Shown here: one piece after another, positions 34,628 to 43,615 of the stretch
Layout: the number at the start of each line of letters is the position of its first letter
Position numbering within the stretch: position 1 is the stretch's first letter
DNA from: Aestuariivirga sp.
Lineage (GTDB): Bacteria > Pseudomonadota > Alphaproteobacteria > Rhizobiales > Aestuariivirgaceae
Assembly (NCBI RefSeq): GCF_020252395.1
Contig: NZ_JADCDB010000021.1
Span: 1 to 64,000, forward strand
Direction of reading: 5' to 3'
DNA length: 64,000 nt
Notes under the pieces: generated by a model
What the model was told of the DNA's origin: nothing
Seen by the model: only the letters and a program-made list of their open reading frames with translations
Database searches by the model: none
Translations under genes and position numbers: made by a program

Positions 34628-35761
34628 TCAGTTCTCCCCGCGCGCGCCATACCCCACGGCCGCGCGCTTCTCGTCCCCGGTGAGAAAATCCGCCTTCCCC
34701 ACCCGCGCCCACAGCGCCTCGCGGTCGGCAGAGAGCGCCTCCACCTGGTCCAAGTCATGCGTCAGCCGCAAGGAGCCCGCACACAGGAAGCCCGTCATCG
34801 CTTCGCCCACGCGGCTCGCCATGGGCAGCACGGTCTGGCGCCAGAAGCTGCGGTTCGCCTCCATGAAATTGGCGAAAGTATTGTCACCCGGAATCCCCAG
34901 CAGCATCGGCGGCACGCCGAAGGCCAGCGCGATCTCGCGCGCCGCGCCATCCTTGGCGGCGCTGTATTCCATGTCCTTCGGGCTGTAGCCCATCTCTTTC
35001 CAGTCCAGCCCGCCTTCCAGCACCATCGGACGCCCCGCATTGGACGCGCCCTGGTAGCTCTCCTCCAGCTCCGTCTTCAGCCGCTCGAACTGCTCCATCG
35101 TCAAATGCCCGTCCCCCGCCGCATAGACCAGCGCGCCGGAAGGCCTGGCCGAATTGTCCAGCATCGCCTTGTTCCAGCCGCTCGCCGCATTGTGCGTGTC
35201 GATCGCCCGCTGCGCCGCTTCCAAGGGCGACATGCCGTAATGGTCGTTCAGCGGATTGAACAGCCGGAGCTGCAGCACGTTCTCGCGCGGCAGCCGCACC
35301 GACTGTCCGTTGACGGAGTAATCATAGGCCTCCGCCCAGCCATTGGCGGAGGCAACCGCCTTCATCCGGTCGGGCCTGAGCGCATGCAGCTCGCGCACCG
35401 CACCGTCGATCTCCACCTTCTCGACATAGGCATTGCCCGCCACCAGCAGGAAGCCATAGAGCTGCTCGCCGAATTCCCGCCCCGGCTGGCCGGGATTGGG
35501 TTTCTTCAGCAGGCCGAGCAGCGGATGCGCGGCGATTTCGCGGTCGCCGTCATAGAGCAACCACGGCAGCGACCCCGCCGCTTCCGCGATCAATCGAACG
35601 CTGCGATAGCCGATGGCATTCGACGCAAACCCCTCCTGCGCCAGCGCCGCATAGTTCCGCGGCGTCCACTGCGGCCTTCCCGCCTGGTGCAGCGCGATCA
35701 AGGGCCCGGTGGCGGAGCGCTTGGTTTCAGCGGCGAAGAAACGTTTTACTCTGTCAAACAT
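34628..35761 (-). CDS. GTA portal protein, RcGTA gp3-like
   Basis: A 377-residue HK97-type portal protein. Segments NYAALAQEGFASNAIGYRSV, AGNAYVEKVEIDG, VLQLRLFNPLNDHYGMSPLE and LGIPGDNTFANFMEANRSFW are conserved in the family. It forms the dodecameric DNA gate at the capsid vertex. A GTG at 35767 is in frame, but the ATG at 35761 has AGG five bases upstream and was preferred. Confidence 0.93.
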   Translation of the reverse strand: MFDRVKRFFAAETKRSATGPLIALHQAGRPQWTPRNYAALAQEGFASNAIGYRSVRLIAEAAGSLPWLLYDGDREIAAHPLLGLLKKPNPGQPGREFGEQLYGFLLVAGNAYVEKVEIDGAVRELHALRPDRMKAVASANGWAEAYDYSVNGQSVRLPRENVLQLRLFNPLNDHYGMSPLEAAQRAIDTHNAASGWNKAMLDNSARPSGALVYAAGDGHLTMEQFERLKTELEESYQGASNAGRPMVLEGGLDWKEMGYSPKDMEYSAAKDGAAREIALAFGVPPMLLGIPGDNTFANFMEANRSFWRQTVLPMASRVGEAMTGFLCAGSLRLTHDLDQVEALSADREALWARVGKADFLTGDEKRAAVGYGARGEN

Positions 35762-35783
35762 AAACACCTCATCCGCAACAGTT

Positions 35784-35806
35784 CCCCTCCCCCTTGCGGG
35801 GAGAGG
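35784..35806. repeat. Short palindrome between terminase and portal genes
   Basis: CTCCCC-CTTGC-GGGGAG with flanking CC/GG-rich bases. Same design as the palindrome at 57003-57021 and probably a copy of one short intergenic repeat family. Confidence 0.5.
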
Positions 35807-35813
35807 ATATTAT

Positions 35814-37154
35814 TCATATCACCCGCACCCGCGGCTCCGCCTGCCGGCGCAGCATCAAGTCGCTCACCGCCCAGACCAGCGCGTCGAGCCGGTCTGGGCT
35901 CTTCATGCCCTCGCCCAGCGCGCTGCACATCTCGTCCTCCAATTCGGGGAAGGCCCCCACGTGCCGCACCCGTCCCTGCTCGTACAAGGCCGCCACCGGT
36001 TCGGCGCGGGCATGTTTCCCGCGCGTCGCGTGCACGGCGCGGAAGGACAAGCCGCCGTCCACCTCGCGCATCACCGCCTCGACCATGGCGCCGCCCTGGT
36101 TCACCTCCGCCACCACGCGGCTCGCCTTGCGCGCGTGATATAAGGCCACCGCGCGCTCCGCCCACTGGATGGGCTTCGCGCGCTCCAGCGAATGATCGTC
36201 CAGCACGTAAGCCACGCCGTCGATGCCCAGCCCCACGCAGACAATGCCGCAGGCATTGGCTTTCTTTCCGTGGCTGGCCGGCGGGTCCACCGCCACCACC
36301 ACGCGCTTCAGTTCGGGCGCTGCCTTCACGCGGCCGCCCTCGATGATGGCGCGGCGGAACAGGGCATCCGGGTCGTCATCGATCAGCTCTCCGTTCAGTT
36401 CCTGCCGGCCAAGCCTCGTTCCGCCGTAACGCCCGGTCACGTCGGCGAGGAAGCTCTTCGCCAGGTTCGTCGCATTGTCGAAGGTCGCCGTATGCGTCAC
36501 CGCCGTGGCGGGGTCGCCCAGCAACCTTTTCACCAGCGGCACGGGCCGCGGCGTGGTGGTGATCACCACACGCGGGCTTTCCCCGAGCCGCAAGGCGAAG
36601 GCCAGCATGTCCCATGCCGCTTCGCCCAGCCGCCACTTCGCCAGTTCGTCGCACCAGGCCGCGTCGAACTGCGGACCCCGCAAGGATTCCGGCTCGTCCG
36701 CCGAGAACACCTGCGCCACCGTGCCATTGGGCCATGTGATCAGCCGCCGCGACGGCTCATAGAGAGGCCGCTCCGCTTCCATGTGGACAGAGAGCAGCCC
36801 GGACTTCCCCTCGATCATCACGCTGCGCGCCTGATCGAGGGTCGGTCCGACGATGGCGATGCGCCGTGCCTGCGCCTCGCCATTCGCCCAATCACCCAGC
36901 GCCTGCGCCTTCACCCATTCGGCCCCGGCGCGGGTCTTGCCCGCGCCGCGCCCGCCGAGGATCAGCCAGCTGCGCCAGTCACCTTCATCAGGTGGAAGCT
37001 GCTTGCCCAGCCGCCCCCACATCCGCCAGTCGCGGTTGATCCCCTCCGTCTCCCGGATGTTCAGCCTTTTCAGCATCCAGGCGAGCTCGCTCTGCGAGAA
37101 TTTCCCGCTGAAGTCCCTCAAGCTTGTCCGCAAGCGCTTCACGCTCTGCGTCAT
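35814..37154 (-). CDS. GTA large terminase, RcGTA gp2-like
   Basis: About 446 residues from the Met at 37154; the frame is open to 37217. Walker A is LGGRGAGKTRAG, the Walker-B-like site is AAWCDELAKW, and the nuclease domain begins VVVAVDPPASHG with later acidic sites near VVAEVNQGG and SPDRLDALVWA. It packages headfuls of DNA into capsids. The N-terminus overlaps the small-terminase frame by over 150 bases, so the true start may be the Met further in (MLKRLNIRETEG, near 37076). Confidence 0.92.
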   Translation of the reverse strand: MTQSVKRLRTSLRDFSGKFSQSELAWMLKRLNIRETEGINRDWRMWGRLGKQLPPDEGDWRSWLILGGRGAGKTRAGAEWVKAQALGDWANGEAQARRIAIVGPTLDQARSVMIEGKSGLLSVHMEAERPLYEPSRRLITWPNGTVAQVFSADEPESLRGPQFDAAWCDELAKWRLGEAAWDMLAFALRLGESPRVVITTTPRPVPLVKRLLGDPATAVTHTATFDNATNLAKSFLADVTGRYGGTRLGRQELNGELIDDDPDALFRRAIIEGGRVKAAPELKRVVVAVDPPASHGKKANACGIVCVGLGIDGVAYVLDDHSLERAKPIQWAERAVALYHARKASRVVAEVNQGGAMVEAVMREVDGGLSFRAVHATRGKHARAEPVAALYEQGRVRHVGAFPELEDEMCSALGEGMKSPDRLDALVWAVSDLMLRRQAEPRVRVI

Positions 37155-37563
37155 CAAAGCGCTTGCCGTGCTTGCGCCTGGCAATGCGCCGGGCGCGTTC
37201 CTTGCGTTCGAGTTCAAGGACTTTCTCCAGTGTTCTGACCAGCGTGTTCATGGCGCGGATGTCGCGTTCGCTCGTGGCGGCGCTCGCCTCCGCCGAGAGC
37301 GTGCCGATCTGGGCCTCGAATTCCGTCAGCCGCTGCTGCAGCAGCGCCTTGAAGCGGGCCAGTGTGGCCCGCGTGCCCTGGGGCTTTCCACGCGCGGCTC
37401 CGCGCAGTTTCCAGCCCTCCAAACGCGCGCGGGCCGCCAGGGCCTGCCGCGTAATCCCCGCATCCTGCGCGATGGTGGCCACCGCTTCGATGCCGTGTTC
37501 GTATCTCTCCCGCACCCGCGCCCAAACGGCAGCGGGCGCCGGTTCATCACCGCCGCCGCTCAT
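36988..37563 (-). CDS. GTA small terminase-like protein, RcGTA gp1-like
   Basis: About 191 residues beginning MSGGGDEPAPAAVWARVRE; a Met four residues upstream (37575) is an alternative. A homeodomain-like HTH (EAVATIAQDAGITRQALAARA) near the N-terminus is followed by a long coiled coil (about 70-160). This fits a DNA-recognising small terminase, the first gene of GTA clusters. The last 55 or so codons overlap the terminase frame and may not all be translated as drawn. First gene of the cluster; its promoter should lie in 37564-37690. Confidence 0.78.
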   Translation of the reverse strand: MSGGGDEPAPAAVWARVRERYEHGIEAVATIAQDAGITRQALAARARLEGWKLRGAARGKPQGTRATLARFKALLQQRLTEFEAQIGTLSAEASAATSERDIRAMNTLVRTLEKVLELERKERARRIARRKHGKRFDDAEREALADKLEGLQREILAERARLDAEKAEHPGDGGDQPRLADVGAAGQAAST

Positions 37564-37616
37564 GTCCTCACCCATTTGTGGAGTATGCGCCTTTATACCC
37601 CAACGAGCGCGCGCTG

Positions 37617-37660
37617 TCAAGGACTATTTTCAATTACGAGGAATTTTCTTTTGTCCTTGA
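37617..37660. promoter_or_regulatory. Long-spaced inverted repeat between GTA cluster and LysR gene
   Basis: Perfect arms TCAAGGAC (37617-37624) and GTCCTTGA (37653-37660) flank a 28-base AT-rich centre in the only intergenic region that can hold both the GTA cluster promoter and the fdsR promoter. It could be an operator for the LysR protein, for a GTA regulator, or a looping site. Confidence 0.4.
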
Positions 37661-37690
37661 ACCGTCATCATGCCGGTCTATTGCTCGGGG

Positions 37691-38584
37691 ATGGATATCC
37701 GCCAGCTTCAATATCTCGCGGCATTGGCGCGCGAAAAGCACTTCACCCGCGCCGCCCAGGCCTGCCACGTCACGCAGCCCACGCTGTCGGGCCGCATCCG
37801 CCAGCTGGAGCAGGAGCTGGGCGTTCCCATCGTGGAGCGCGGCCAGCGCTATATCGGGCTCACCCCCGAGGGCGAGCGCGTGCTGAAATGGGCGCATTTG
37901 ATCCTCGACAACTGGCAGAGCCTCACCCAGGAGCTCGGCGCCATCCGCTCGAAAAAGGGCGAACTCGCCGGCAGGCTGGTGCTCGGCGTCATCCCCTCGG
38001 CCCTGCCCAAGGTCTCGCTCCTCACCCGCGCCATGGAGCGCGAGCACCGCTCGGTCGAGTTCACCGTTCTCTCCCAGTCCTCCGAGGAGATCCTGCGGAA
38101 CCTCCACGAGCACGCCATCGACGCCGGCATCACCTACTTGGACAACGAGCCCGTCAAGGGCCTGATGCAGCATCCGCTCTACGAGGAGCATTACGCGCTC
38201 TTCGTCGGCGAAAATTCTCCGTATACAGACAAAGAGTCCGTCACCTGGACGGAGGCCGCGCAGGAGCCGCTCTGCCTCCTCACCCCCAACATGCAGAACC
38301 GCCGCATCATCGACCGCGCCTTCGCGGTGGCCAATGTCCACCCCTCGCCCCGGCTCGAGACCAATTCGATCATGAATCTCCTGGCCTCGGTGAAGTCCAT
38401 GGGCCTCTCTTCCATCATGCCGGATTATTTCATTCACGTGCTGGGCAAGCTCGATGGCGTGCGGGCGATCCCGCTCACCGACCCCAGGGTGGCGCACAAG
38501 GTCGGCCTCGCCGGCCTGCCGCGCGAGCCGCTCTCGCCGCTGGTCGCCGCCCTCTTCGCCGCCGCCCGCGGCCTCAAGGGCTAG
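37691..38584 (+). CDS. fdsR: LysR-family regulator, FdsR-like
   Basis: A 297-residue LysR-type regulator. The HTH is at about 1-60 (MDIRQLQYLAALAREKHFTRAAQ, CHVTQPTLSGRIRQLEQELG) and the effector domain is about 90-295. It stands directly upstream of the formate dehydrogenase operon on the same strand, the place of FdsR in Cupriavidus and other fds operons. The frame allows a start at 37670, but MDIRQL matches the family. It diverges from the GTA cluster. Confidence 0.85.
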   Translation: MDIRQLQYLAALAREKHFTRAAQACHVTQPTLSGRIRQLEQELGVPIVERGQRYIGLTPEGERVLKWAHLILDNWQSLTQELGAIRSKKGELAGRLVLGVIPSALPKVSLLTRAMEREHRSVEFTVLSQSSEEILRNLHEHAIDAGITYLDNEPVKGLMQHPLYEEHYALFVGENSPYTDKESVTWTEAAQEPLCLLTPNMQNRRIIDRAFAVANVHPSPRLETNSIMNLLASVKSMGLSSIMPDYFIHVLGKLDGVRAIPLTDPRVAHKVGLAGLPREPLSPLVAALFAAARGLKG

Positions 38585-38691
38585 ACCTCGGGAGCACCCA
38601 CCCCACGAGCGCGGGGCCTCATAACCCTCGCCTATCGCCTCATCGAAGGCGTCAATTGGAATTTACACGCGGCATGCGCCATGAAGGTGAC

Positions 38692-39183
38692 ATGTCCGGA
38701 AAAACCACCCTGCTCGATCTTTCCCCGCGCGAGGCGACGGCCGCCCGGGAGATCGCCCTCCGCTACGGCAACCGCCCCGATGCGCTGCTGGAAATCCTCC
38801 ACGACCTGCAGGAGCACCTGGGCTTCATCCCGGAGGCGGCGCTTCCGGCGCTGGCCAAGTCGCTCAACCTGTCACGCGCCGAAGTCCACGGGGTTGTCAC
38901 CTTCTATCACGATTATCGCCGCGAGCCCGCCGGCCGCCATATCATCAAGGTCTGCCGGGCCGAGGCCTGTCAGTCCATGGGGGCGAATGAGCTCGTCTCC
39001 ATGATCGAGCGTTTCCTCAAGGTGAAGCTGGGCCAGACCACCGCCGATGGCGCGATCACGCTGGAGGCCGCCTACTGCCTCGGCAATTGCGCGCTGTCCC
39101 CCGCCGTCATGGTGGACGGCAAGCTGGTCGGACGGGTTGACGCCCAGAAGTTCGAGACGATCGTCGCGGAGTGCCGCTCATGA
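38692..39183 (+). CDS. fdsG: NAD-dependent formate dehydrogenase gamma subunit
   Basis: A 163-residue NuoE-like subunit with a 2Fe-2S thioredoxin-fold domain. Cysteines in VCRAEACQSMG and CLGNCALSPA bind the cluster. EILHDLQEHLGFIPEAAL is typical of the N-terminal helical part. ATG at 38692 has AAGG a few bases upstream. It overlaps fdsB by four bases. Confidence 0.95.
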   Translation: MSGKTTLLDLSPREATAAREIALRYGNRPDALLEILHDLQEHLGFIPEAALPALAKSLNLSRAEVHGVVTFYHDYRREPAGRHIIKVCRAEACQSMGANELVSMIERFLKVKLGQTTADGAITLEAAYCLGNCALSPAVMVDGKLVGRVDAQKFETIVAECRS

Positions 39184-40703
39184 GCAAGGTCTATGTTCCG
39201 CGCGACTCAGCCGCCCGTTCGGTCGGCGCTGACGAAGTGGCCGAAGCGCTCGCGAAGCTCGGCCATGAGGTGATCCGCAACGGTTCGCGCGGCCTCTTCT
39301 TCCTCGAGCCGCTCGTCGAGGTCGAGACCGGGGAAGGCCGCATCGCCTATGGCCCGGTCACCGCCGGTGACGTGGCCTCGTTGCCGCTTTCGACGGCCGG
39401 CGCCCACAAGCTGCGCCTCGGCAAGATCGAGGATCACCCCTATCTCAAGAATCAGGAGCGCCTCACCTTCGCGCGCTGCGGCATCACCGATCCGGTCTCG
39501 GTTTCGGATTACGCGAGGCACGGCGGCTTCGAAGGGCTGAACAAGGCGCTCGGCCTCGCCGGTGCGGCAATCGTCGCTGAAGTCACCGAGTCCGGCCTCC
39601 GCGGCCGCGGTGGTGCGGGCTTCCCCACCGGCATCAAGTGGAAGACCGTGCATGATGCTCCGGCCGGCCAGAAATATGTCTGCTGCAACGCCGACGAGGG
39701 TGATAGCGGCACCTTCGCCGACCGCATGGTCATGGAGGGCGACCCCCTCATGCTCATCGAGGGCATGGCCATTGCCGCCCTCGCCGTGGGCGCCACCAAG
39801 GGCTATGTCTATATCCGCTCGGAATACCCCGATGCCATCGCCACCATGAAGGAGGCGATCGCCAGTGCGGCCGCCGCCAAATGGCTGGGCGATAATATTC
39901 AGGGTACGGACAAATCCTTCCACCTCGAAGTCCGCCGCGGCGCGGGCGCTTACATCTGCGGTGAAGAGACCGCCATGCTCGAATCGCTCGAGGGCAAGCG
40001 CGGCACGGTGCGCCCCAAGCCGCCGATCCCGGCGCTCGAGGGCCTGTTCGGCAAGCCCACTGTCATCAACAACGTGCTGAGCTTCGCCGCCGTGCCCTAC
40101 ATCCTCAGCCATGGCGGAGCGGCCTACAAGAATTACGGCTTAGGCCGCTCGCGCGGCACGCTGCCCTTCCAGCTCGCCGGCAACATCAGGCAGGGCGGAC
40201 TGGTGGAGAAGGCCTTCGGCGTCACCCTGCGGGAGCTGGTCGAGGGCTTCGGCGGCGGCACCTTCTCAGGCCGAGCCATCCGCGCCATCCAGGTCGGCGG
40301 CCCGCTCGGCGCTTACCTGCCGGCCTCGCAGATGGACATGGCGTTGGATTATGAAACCTTCGCCGCAGCCGGGGCCATGGTCGGCCACGGCGGCATCGTG
40401 GTCTTCGACGAGACGGTCGACATGGCCGCCCAGGCGCGCTTCGCCATGGAGTTCTGCGCGATTGAATCCTGCGGCAAGTGCACGCCCTGCCGCATCGGCT
40501 CCACCCGCGGCGTCGAGGTGATCGACAAGATCGTCGCCGGCGAGGACCGTGACGCCAACCTCGACCTGCTGTCAGACCTCTGCCAGACCATGACGGACGG
40601 TTCGCTCTGCGCCATGGGCGGGCTCACCCCCATGCCGGTGATGAGCGCCATCAAGCATTTCCCCGAAGATTTCGACAAGCCCGCCCAAATCGCGGCTGAA
40701 TGA
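39180..40703 (+). CDS. fdsB: NAD-dependent formate dehydrogenase beta subunit
   Basis: A 507-residue NuoF-like diaphorase subunit with an N-terminal thioredoxin-like part. The FMN/NAD site is GRGGAGFPTGIKW (about 135-150) and CNADEGDSGTFADR follows. The 4Fe-4S motif is SCGKCTPCRIG near the C-terminus. It passes electrons from the molybdenum subunit to NAD. Confidence 0.96.
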   Translation: MSKVYVPRDSAARSVGADEVAEALAKLGHEVIRNGSRGLFFLEPLVEVETGEGRIAYGPVTAGDVASLPLSTAGAHKLRLGKIEDHPYLKNQERLTFARCGITDPVSVSDYARHGGFEGLNKALGLAGAAIVAEVTESGLRGRGGAGFPTGIKWKTVHDAPAGQKYVCCNADEGDSGTFADRMVMEGDPLMLIEGMAIAALAVGATKGYVYIRSEYPDAIATMKEAIASAAAAKWLGDNIQGTDKSFHLEVRRGAGAYICGEETAMLESLEGKRGTVRPKPPIPALEGLFGKPTVINNVLSFAAVPYILSHGGAAYKNYGLGRSRGTLPFQLAGNIRQGGLVEKAFGVTLRELVEGFGGGTFSGRAIRAIQVGGPLGAYLPASQMDMALDYETFAAAGAMVGHGGIVVFDETVDMAAQARFAMEFCAIESCGKCTPCRIGSTRGVEVIDKIVAGEDRDANLDLLSDLCQTMTDGSLCAMGGLTPMPVMSAIKHFPEDFDKPAQIAAE

Positions 40704-40716
40704 GGAGCCACCCAGG

Positions 40717-43596
40717 ATGACTCTGATTAAGGAAACGGACTACGGCACACCTGAGGTGAACTCGACCAACATGGTCACCCTCGAAATCGATGGCCAGCAG
40801 GTCACCGTGCCGGAAGGCACCTCCATCATGCGCGCCGCGATGGAGATGGGCACCAAGATCCCTAAGCTCTGCGCCACCGACATGCTGGACGCCTTCGGCT
40901 CCTGCCGCCTCTGCCTCGTGGAGATCGAGGGCCGCAAGGGCACGCCGGCCTCCTGCACCACGCCCGTCGCGCCGGGCATTAAAGTCCGTACACAGACGGA
41001 CCGCCTCGCCAAGCTGCGCAAGGGCGTGATGGAACTTTATATCTCCGACCACCCGCTGGACTGTTTGACCTGTGCGGCGAACGGCGACTGCGAATTGCAG
41101 GACATGGCCGGTGCGGTCGGCCTGCGCGAAGTGCGCTATGGCCATGAGGGCGACAATCACGTCTTCAAGACGCGCGCCGGCGGCTCGGCCAACATCCGCT
41201 GGCAGCCGAAGGACGACTCGAACCCCTATTTCACCTTCGACCCGGCGAAGTGCATCGTCTGCTCGCGCTGCGTCAGGGCTTGCGAGGAGGTTCAGGGCAC
41301 CTTCGCGCTGACCATCGATGGCCGCGGCTTCGACAGTCACGTCTCCGCCGGCATGGACGAGGCCTTCCTCGAGTCCGAATGCGTGTCCTGCGGCGCCTGC
41401 GTGCAGGCCTGCCCGACCGCGACGCTGACCGAAAAGTCGGTGATCGAGATGGGCCAGCCGGAACATTCCGTCGTCACCACCTGCGCCTATTGCGGCGTGG
41501 GCTGCTCGTTCAAGGCCGAGATGAAGGGCGACCAGGTCGTCCGCATGGCGCCTTACAAGGACGGCGGCGCGAATGAAGGCCATTCCTGCGTGAAGGGCCG
41601 TTTCGCCTGGGGGTATACGACCCACAAGGACCGCATCACCGCACCGATGATCCGTGAACGGATCACCGATCCGTGGAAGGAAGTCTCCTGGGACGAGGCC
41701 ATCGGCTATGCCGCCTCGCGCTTCAAGGCGATCCAGGAGAAATACGGCCGCACCTCGATCGGCGGCATCACCTCGTCCCGCTGCACCAACGAGGAAGTCT
41801 TCGCGGTGCAGAAGATGATCCGCGCCGCCTTCAGGAACAACAATGTCGATACCTGCGCCCGCGTCTGCCATTCGCCCACGGGCTATGGCCTGTCGCGCAC
41901 GTTTGGCACCTCGGCCGGCACGCAAGACTTCAAGTCGGTCGACGAGGCCGATGTCCTGCTGCTGATCGGCGCCAACCCGACGGACGCCCACCCCGTGTTC
42001 GGCTCGCGCATGAAGCGGCGCCTCCGAGAAGGCGCGAAGCTCATCGTGGCCGACCCGCGCAAGATCGATCTGGTCGAGTCGGCCCATGTGAAGGCCGCGC
42101 ACCACCTGCAGCTCCGCCCCGGCACCAATGTCGCAATCATCAATGCGCTGGCGCATGTGATCATGACGGAGGGGCTGGAGAAGCGCGGCTACATCGAGGA
42201 GCGCTGCGACCCGGTCGAGTTCGCCCGCTGGGAAGCCTTCATTCGCGAGGAGCGCAATTCTCCGGAAGCGCTGGAACCGGTCACCGGCGTGCCCGCGCCG
42301 GAAGTCCGCGCCGCGGCCCGGCTCTATGCCACGGGCGGCAATGGCGCGATCTACTACGGCCTCGGCGTCACCGAGCACAGCCAGGGTTCCACCATGGTCA
42401 TGGGCATGGCGAACCTCGCCATGGCCACCGGCAATGTGGGCCGCAATGGCGTGGGCGTCAATCCGCTCCGTGGGCAGAACAATGTGCAGGGCTCCTGCGA
42501 TATGGGGTCCTTCCCGCATGAGTTCTCGGGATACCGCCACGTCGGCGACGACACGGTGCGCCGGATGTTCGAGAGCGTGTGGCAGACCTCGCTCGACGCG
42601 GAGCCCGGCCTGCGTATCCCGAACATGTTCGACGCCGCCATCGAAGGCAGCTACAAGGGGCTGTTCGTCCAGGGCGAGGATATCGCCCAGTCGGACCCCA
42701 ACACCAAGCACGTCGACCGCGCGCTGGAGGCGATGGAATGCGTGGTGGTGCAGGACCTGTTCCTGAACGAGACCGCCGCCTTCGCGCATGTGTTCCTGCC
42801 CGGCACCTCCTTCCTCGAAAAGGACGGCACCTTCACCAATGCCGAGCGCCGGATCAACCGTGTACGGATGGTCAAGGCGCCGTTGCAGGGCAAACACGAA
42901 TGGCAGGCGGTCGCCGAACTCGCCACCGCCATGGGCTATCCGATGCATTACAACGATGCCTCCGAGATCATGGACGAGATCGCCAGGCTCACGCCGACCT
43001 TCGCCGGCGTCTCCTTCGAGAAGCTGGACCTTCTGGGCTCCGTCCAGTGGCCGTGCAACGACAAGGCGCCGGAGGGCACGCCGCTGATGCACATCGGCGG
43101 CTTCGTGCGCGGGCTTGGACGCTTCGTCGTCACCGAATTCGTTCCGACGGAGGAGCGCACCAACCGTTCCTTCCCGTTGATCCTGACCACGGGCCGCATT
43201 CTGTCGCAGTACAATGTCGGCGCGCAGACGCGGCGCACCGCGAATGCCGCCTGGCACACGGAAGACCTGCTCGAGATCCACCCGCATGACGCCGAATTGC
43301 GTGGCATCAAGGACGGCGCCATGGTGTCGGTCTCGAGCCGCGTCGGCGCCACGACGCTGCGCGCCCGGATTTCCGAGCGCATGCCGCAGGGCGTGGTCTA
43401 CACCACCTTCCACCACCCGGAGTCGGGCGCCAACGTGATCACCACCGAGAATTCGGACTGGGCCACCAACTGCCCCGAATACAAGGTGACGGCCGTTCAG
43501 GTGAGCCTTTCCAACCAGCCCTCCGACTGGCAGAAGGAGTGGGAGGAGCGCGAGGAAGAGAACAAGCGCGTCGCCCCCATGGTTGCAGCAGAATGA
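40717..43596 (+). CDS. fdsA: Formate dehydrogenase alpha (molybdenum) subunit
   Basis: A 959-residue catalytic subunit. An N-terminal 2Fe-2S domain (CSFGSC-type cysteines in AFGSCRLCLVEIEG) is followed by NuoG-like 4Fe-4S sites (DCLTCAANGDCELQ, CIVCSRCVRAC, CVSCGACVQACPT) and the bis-MGD oxidoreductase body. Cys384 in RVCHSPTGYGL is the Mo ligand and His385 follows, as in formate dehydrogenases; it is a cysteine, not selenocysteine. Oxidises formate to CO2. AGGAG precedes the ATG. Confidence 0.97.
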   Translation: MTLIKETDYGTPEVNSTNMVTLEIDGQQVTVPEGTSIMRAAMEMGTKIPKLCATDMLDAFGSCRLCLVEIEGRKGTPASCTTPVAPGIKVRTQTDRLAKLRKGVMELYISDHPLDCLTCAANGDCELQDMAGAVGLREVRYGHEGDNHVFKTRAGGSANIRWQPKDDSNPYFTFDPAKCIVCSRCVRACEEVQGTFALTIDGRGFDSHVSAGMDEAFLESECVSCGACVQACPTATLTEKSVIEMGQPEHSVVTTCAYCGVGCSFKAEMKGDQVVRMAPYKDGGANEGHSCVKGRFAWGYTTHKDRITAPMIRERITDPWKEVSWDEAIGYAASRFKAIQEKYGRTSIGGITSSRCTNEEVFAVQKMIRAAFRNNNVDTCARVCHSPTGYGLSRTFGTSAGTQDFKSVDEADVLLLIGANPTDAHPVFGSRMKRRLREGAKLIVADPRKIDLVESAHVKAAHHLQLRPGTNVAIINALAHVIMTEGLEKRGYIEERCDPVEFARWEAFIREERNSPEALEPVTGVPAPEVRAAARLYATGGNGAIYYGLGVTEHSQGSTMVMGMANLAMATGNVGRNGVGVNPLRGQNNVQGSCDMGSFPHEFSGYRHVGDDTVRRMFESVWQTSLDAEPGLRIPNMFDAAIEGSYKGLFVQGEDIAQSDPNTKHVDRALEAMECVVVQDLFLNETAAFAHVFLPGTSFLEKDGTFTNAERRINRVRMVKAPLQGKHEWQAVAELATAMGYPMHYNDASEIMDEIARLTPTFAGVSFEKLDLLGSVQWPCNDKAPEGTPLMHIGGFVRGLGRFVVTEFVPTEERTNRSFPLILTTGRILSQYNVGAQTRRTANAAWHTEDLLEIHPHDAELRGIKDGAMVSVSSRVGATTLRARISERMPQGVVYTTFHHPESGANVITTENSDWATNCPEYKVTAVQVSLSNQPSDWQKEWEEREEENKRVAPMVAAE

Positions 43597-43615
43597 GCAA
43601 GCTTCCTCCCACAAT

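Noticed and set aside
22028-37563. Complete temperate prophage
   Set aside because: No integrase, repressor, replication gene, or flanking direct repeat was found, and the gene order matches GTA clusters.
36853-38691. Long plus-strand frame running from the terminase region into fdsG as one protein
   Set aside because: Only the segment from 38692 has FdsG homology; the upstream part crosses the GTA terminase genes antisense and the LysR gene in another frame.
40717-43596. Selenocysteine formate dehydrogenase
   Set aside because: The molybdenum ligand position is a TGC cysteine codon (residue 384) with no in-frame TGA.
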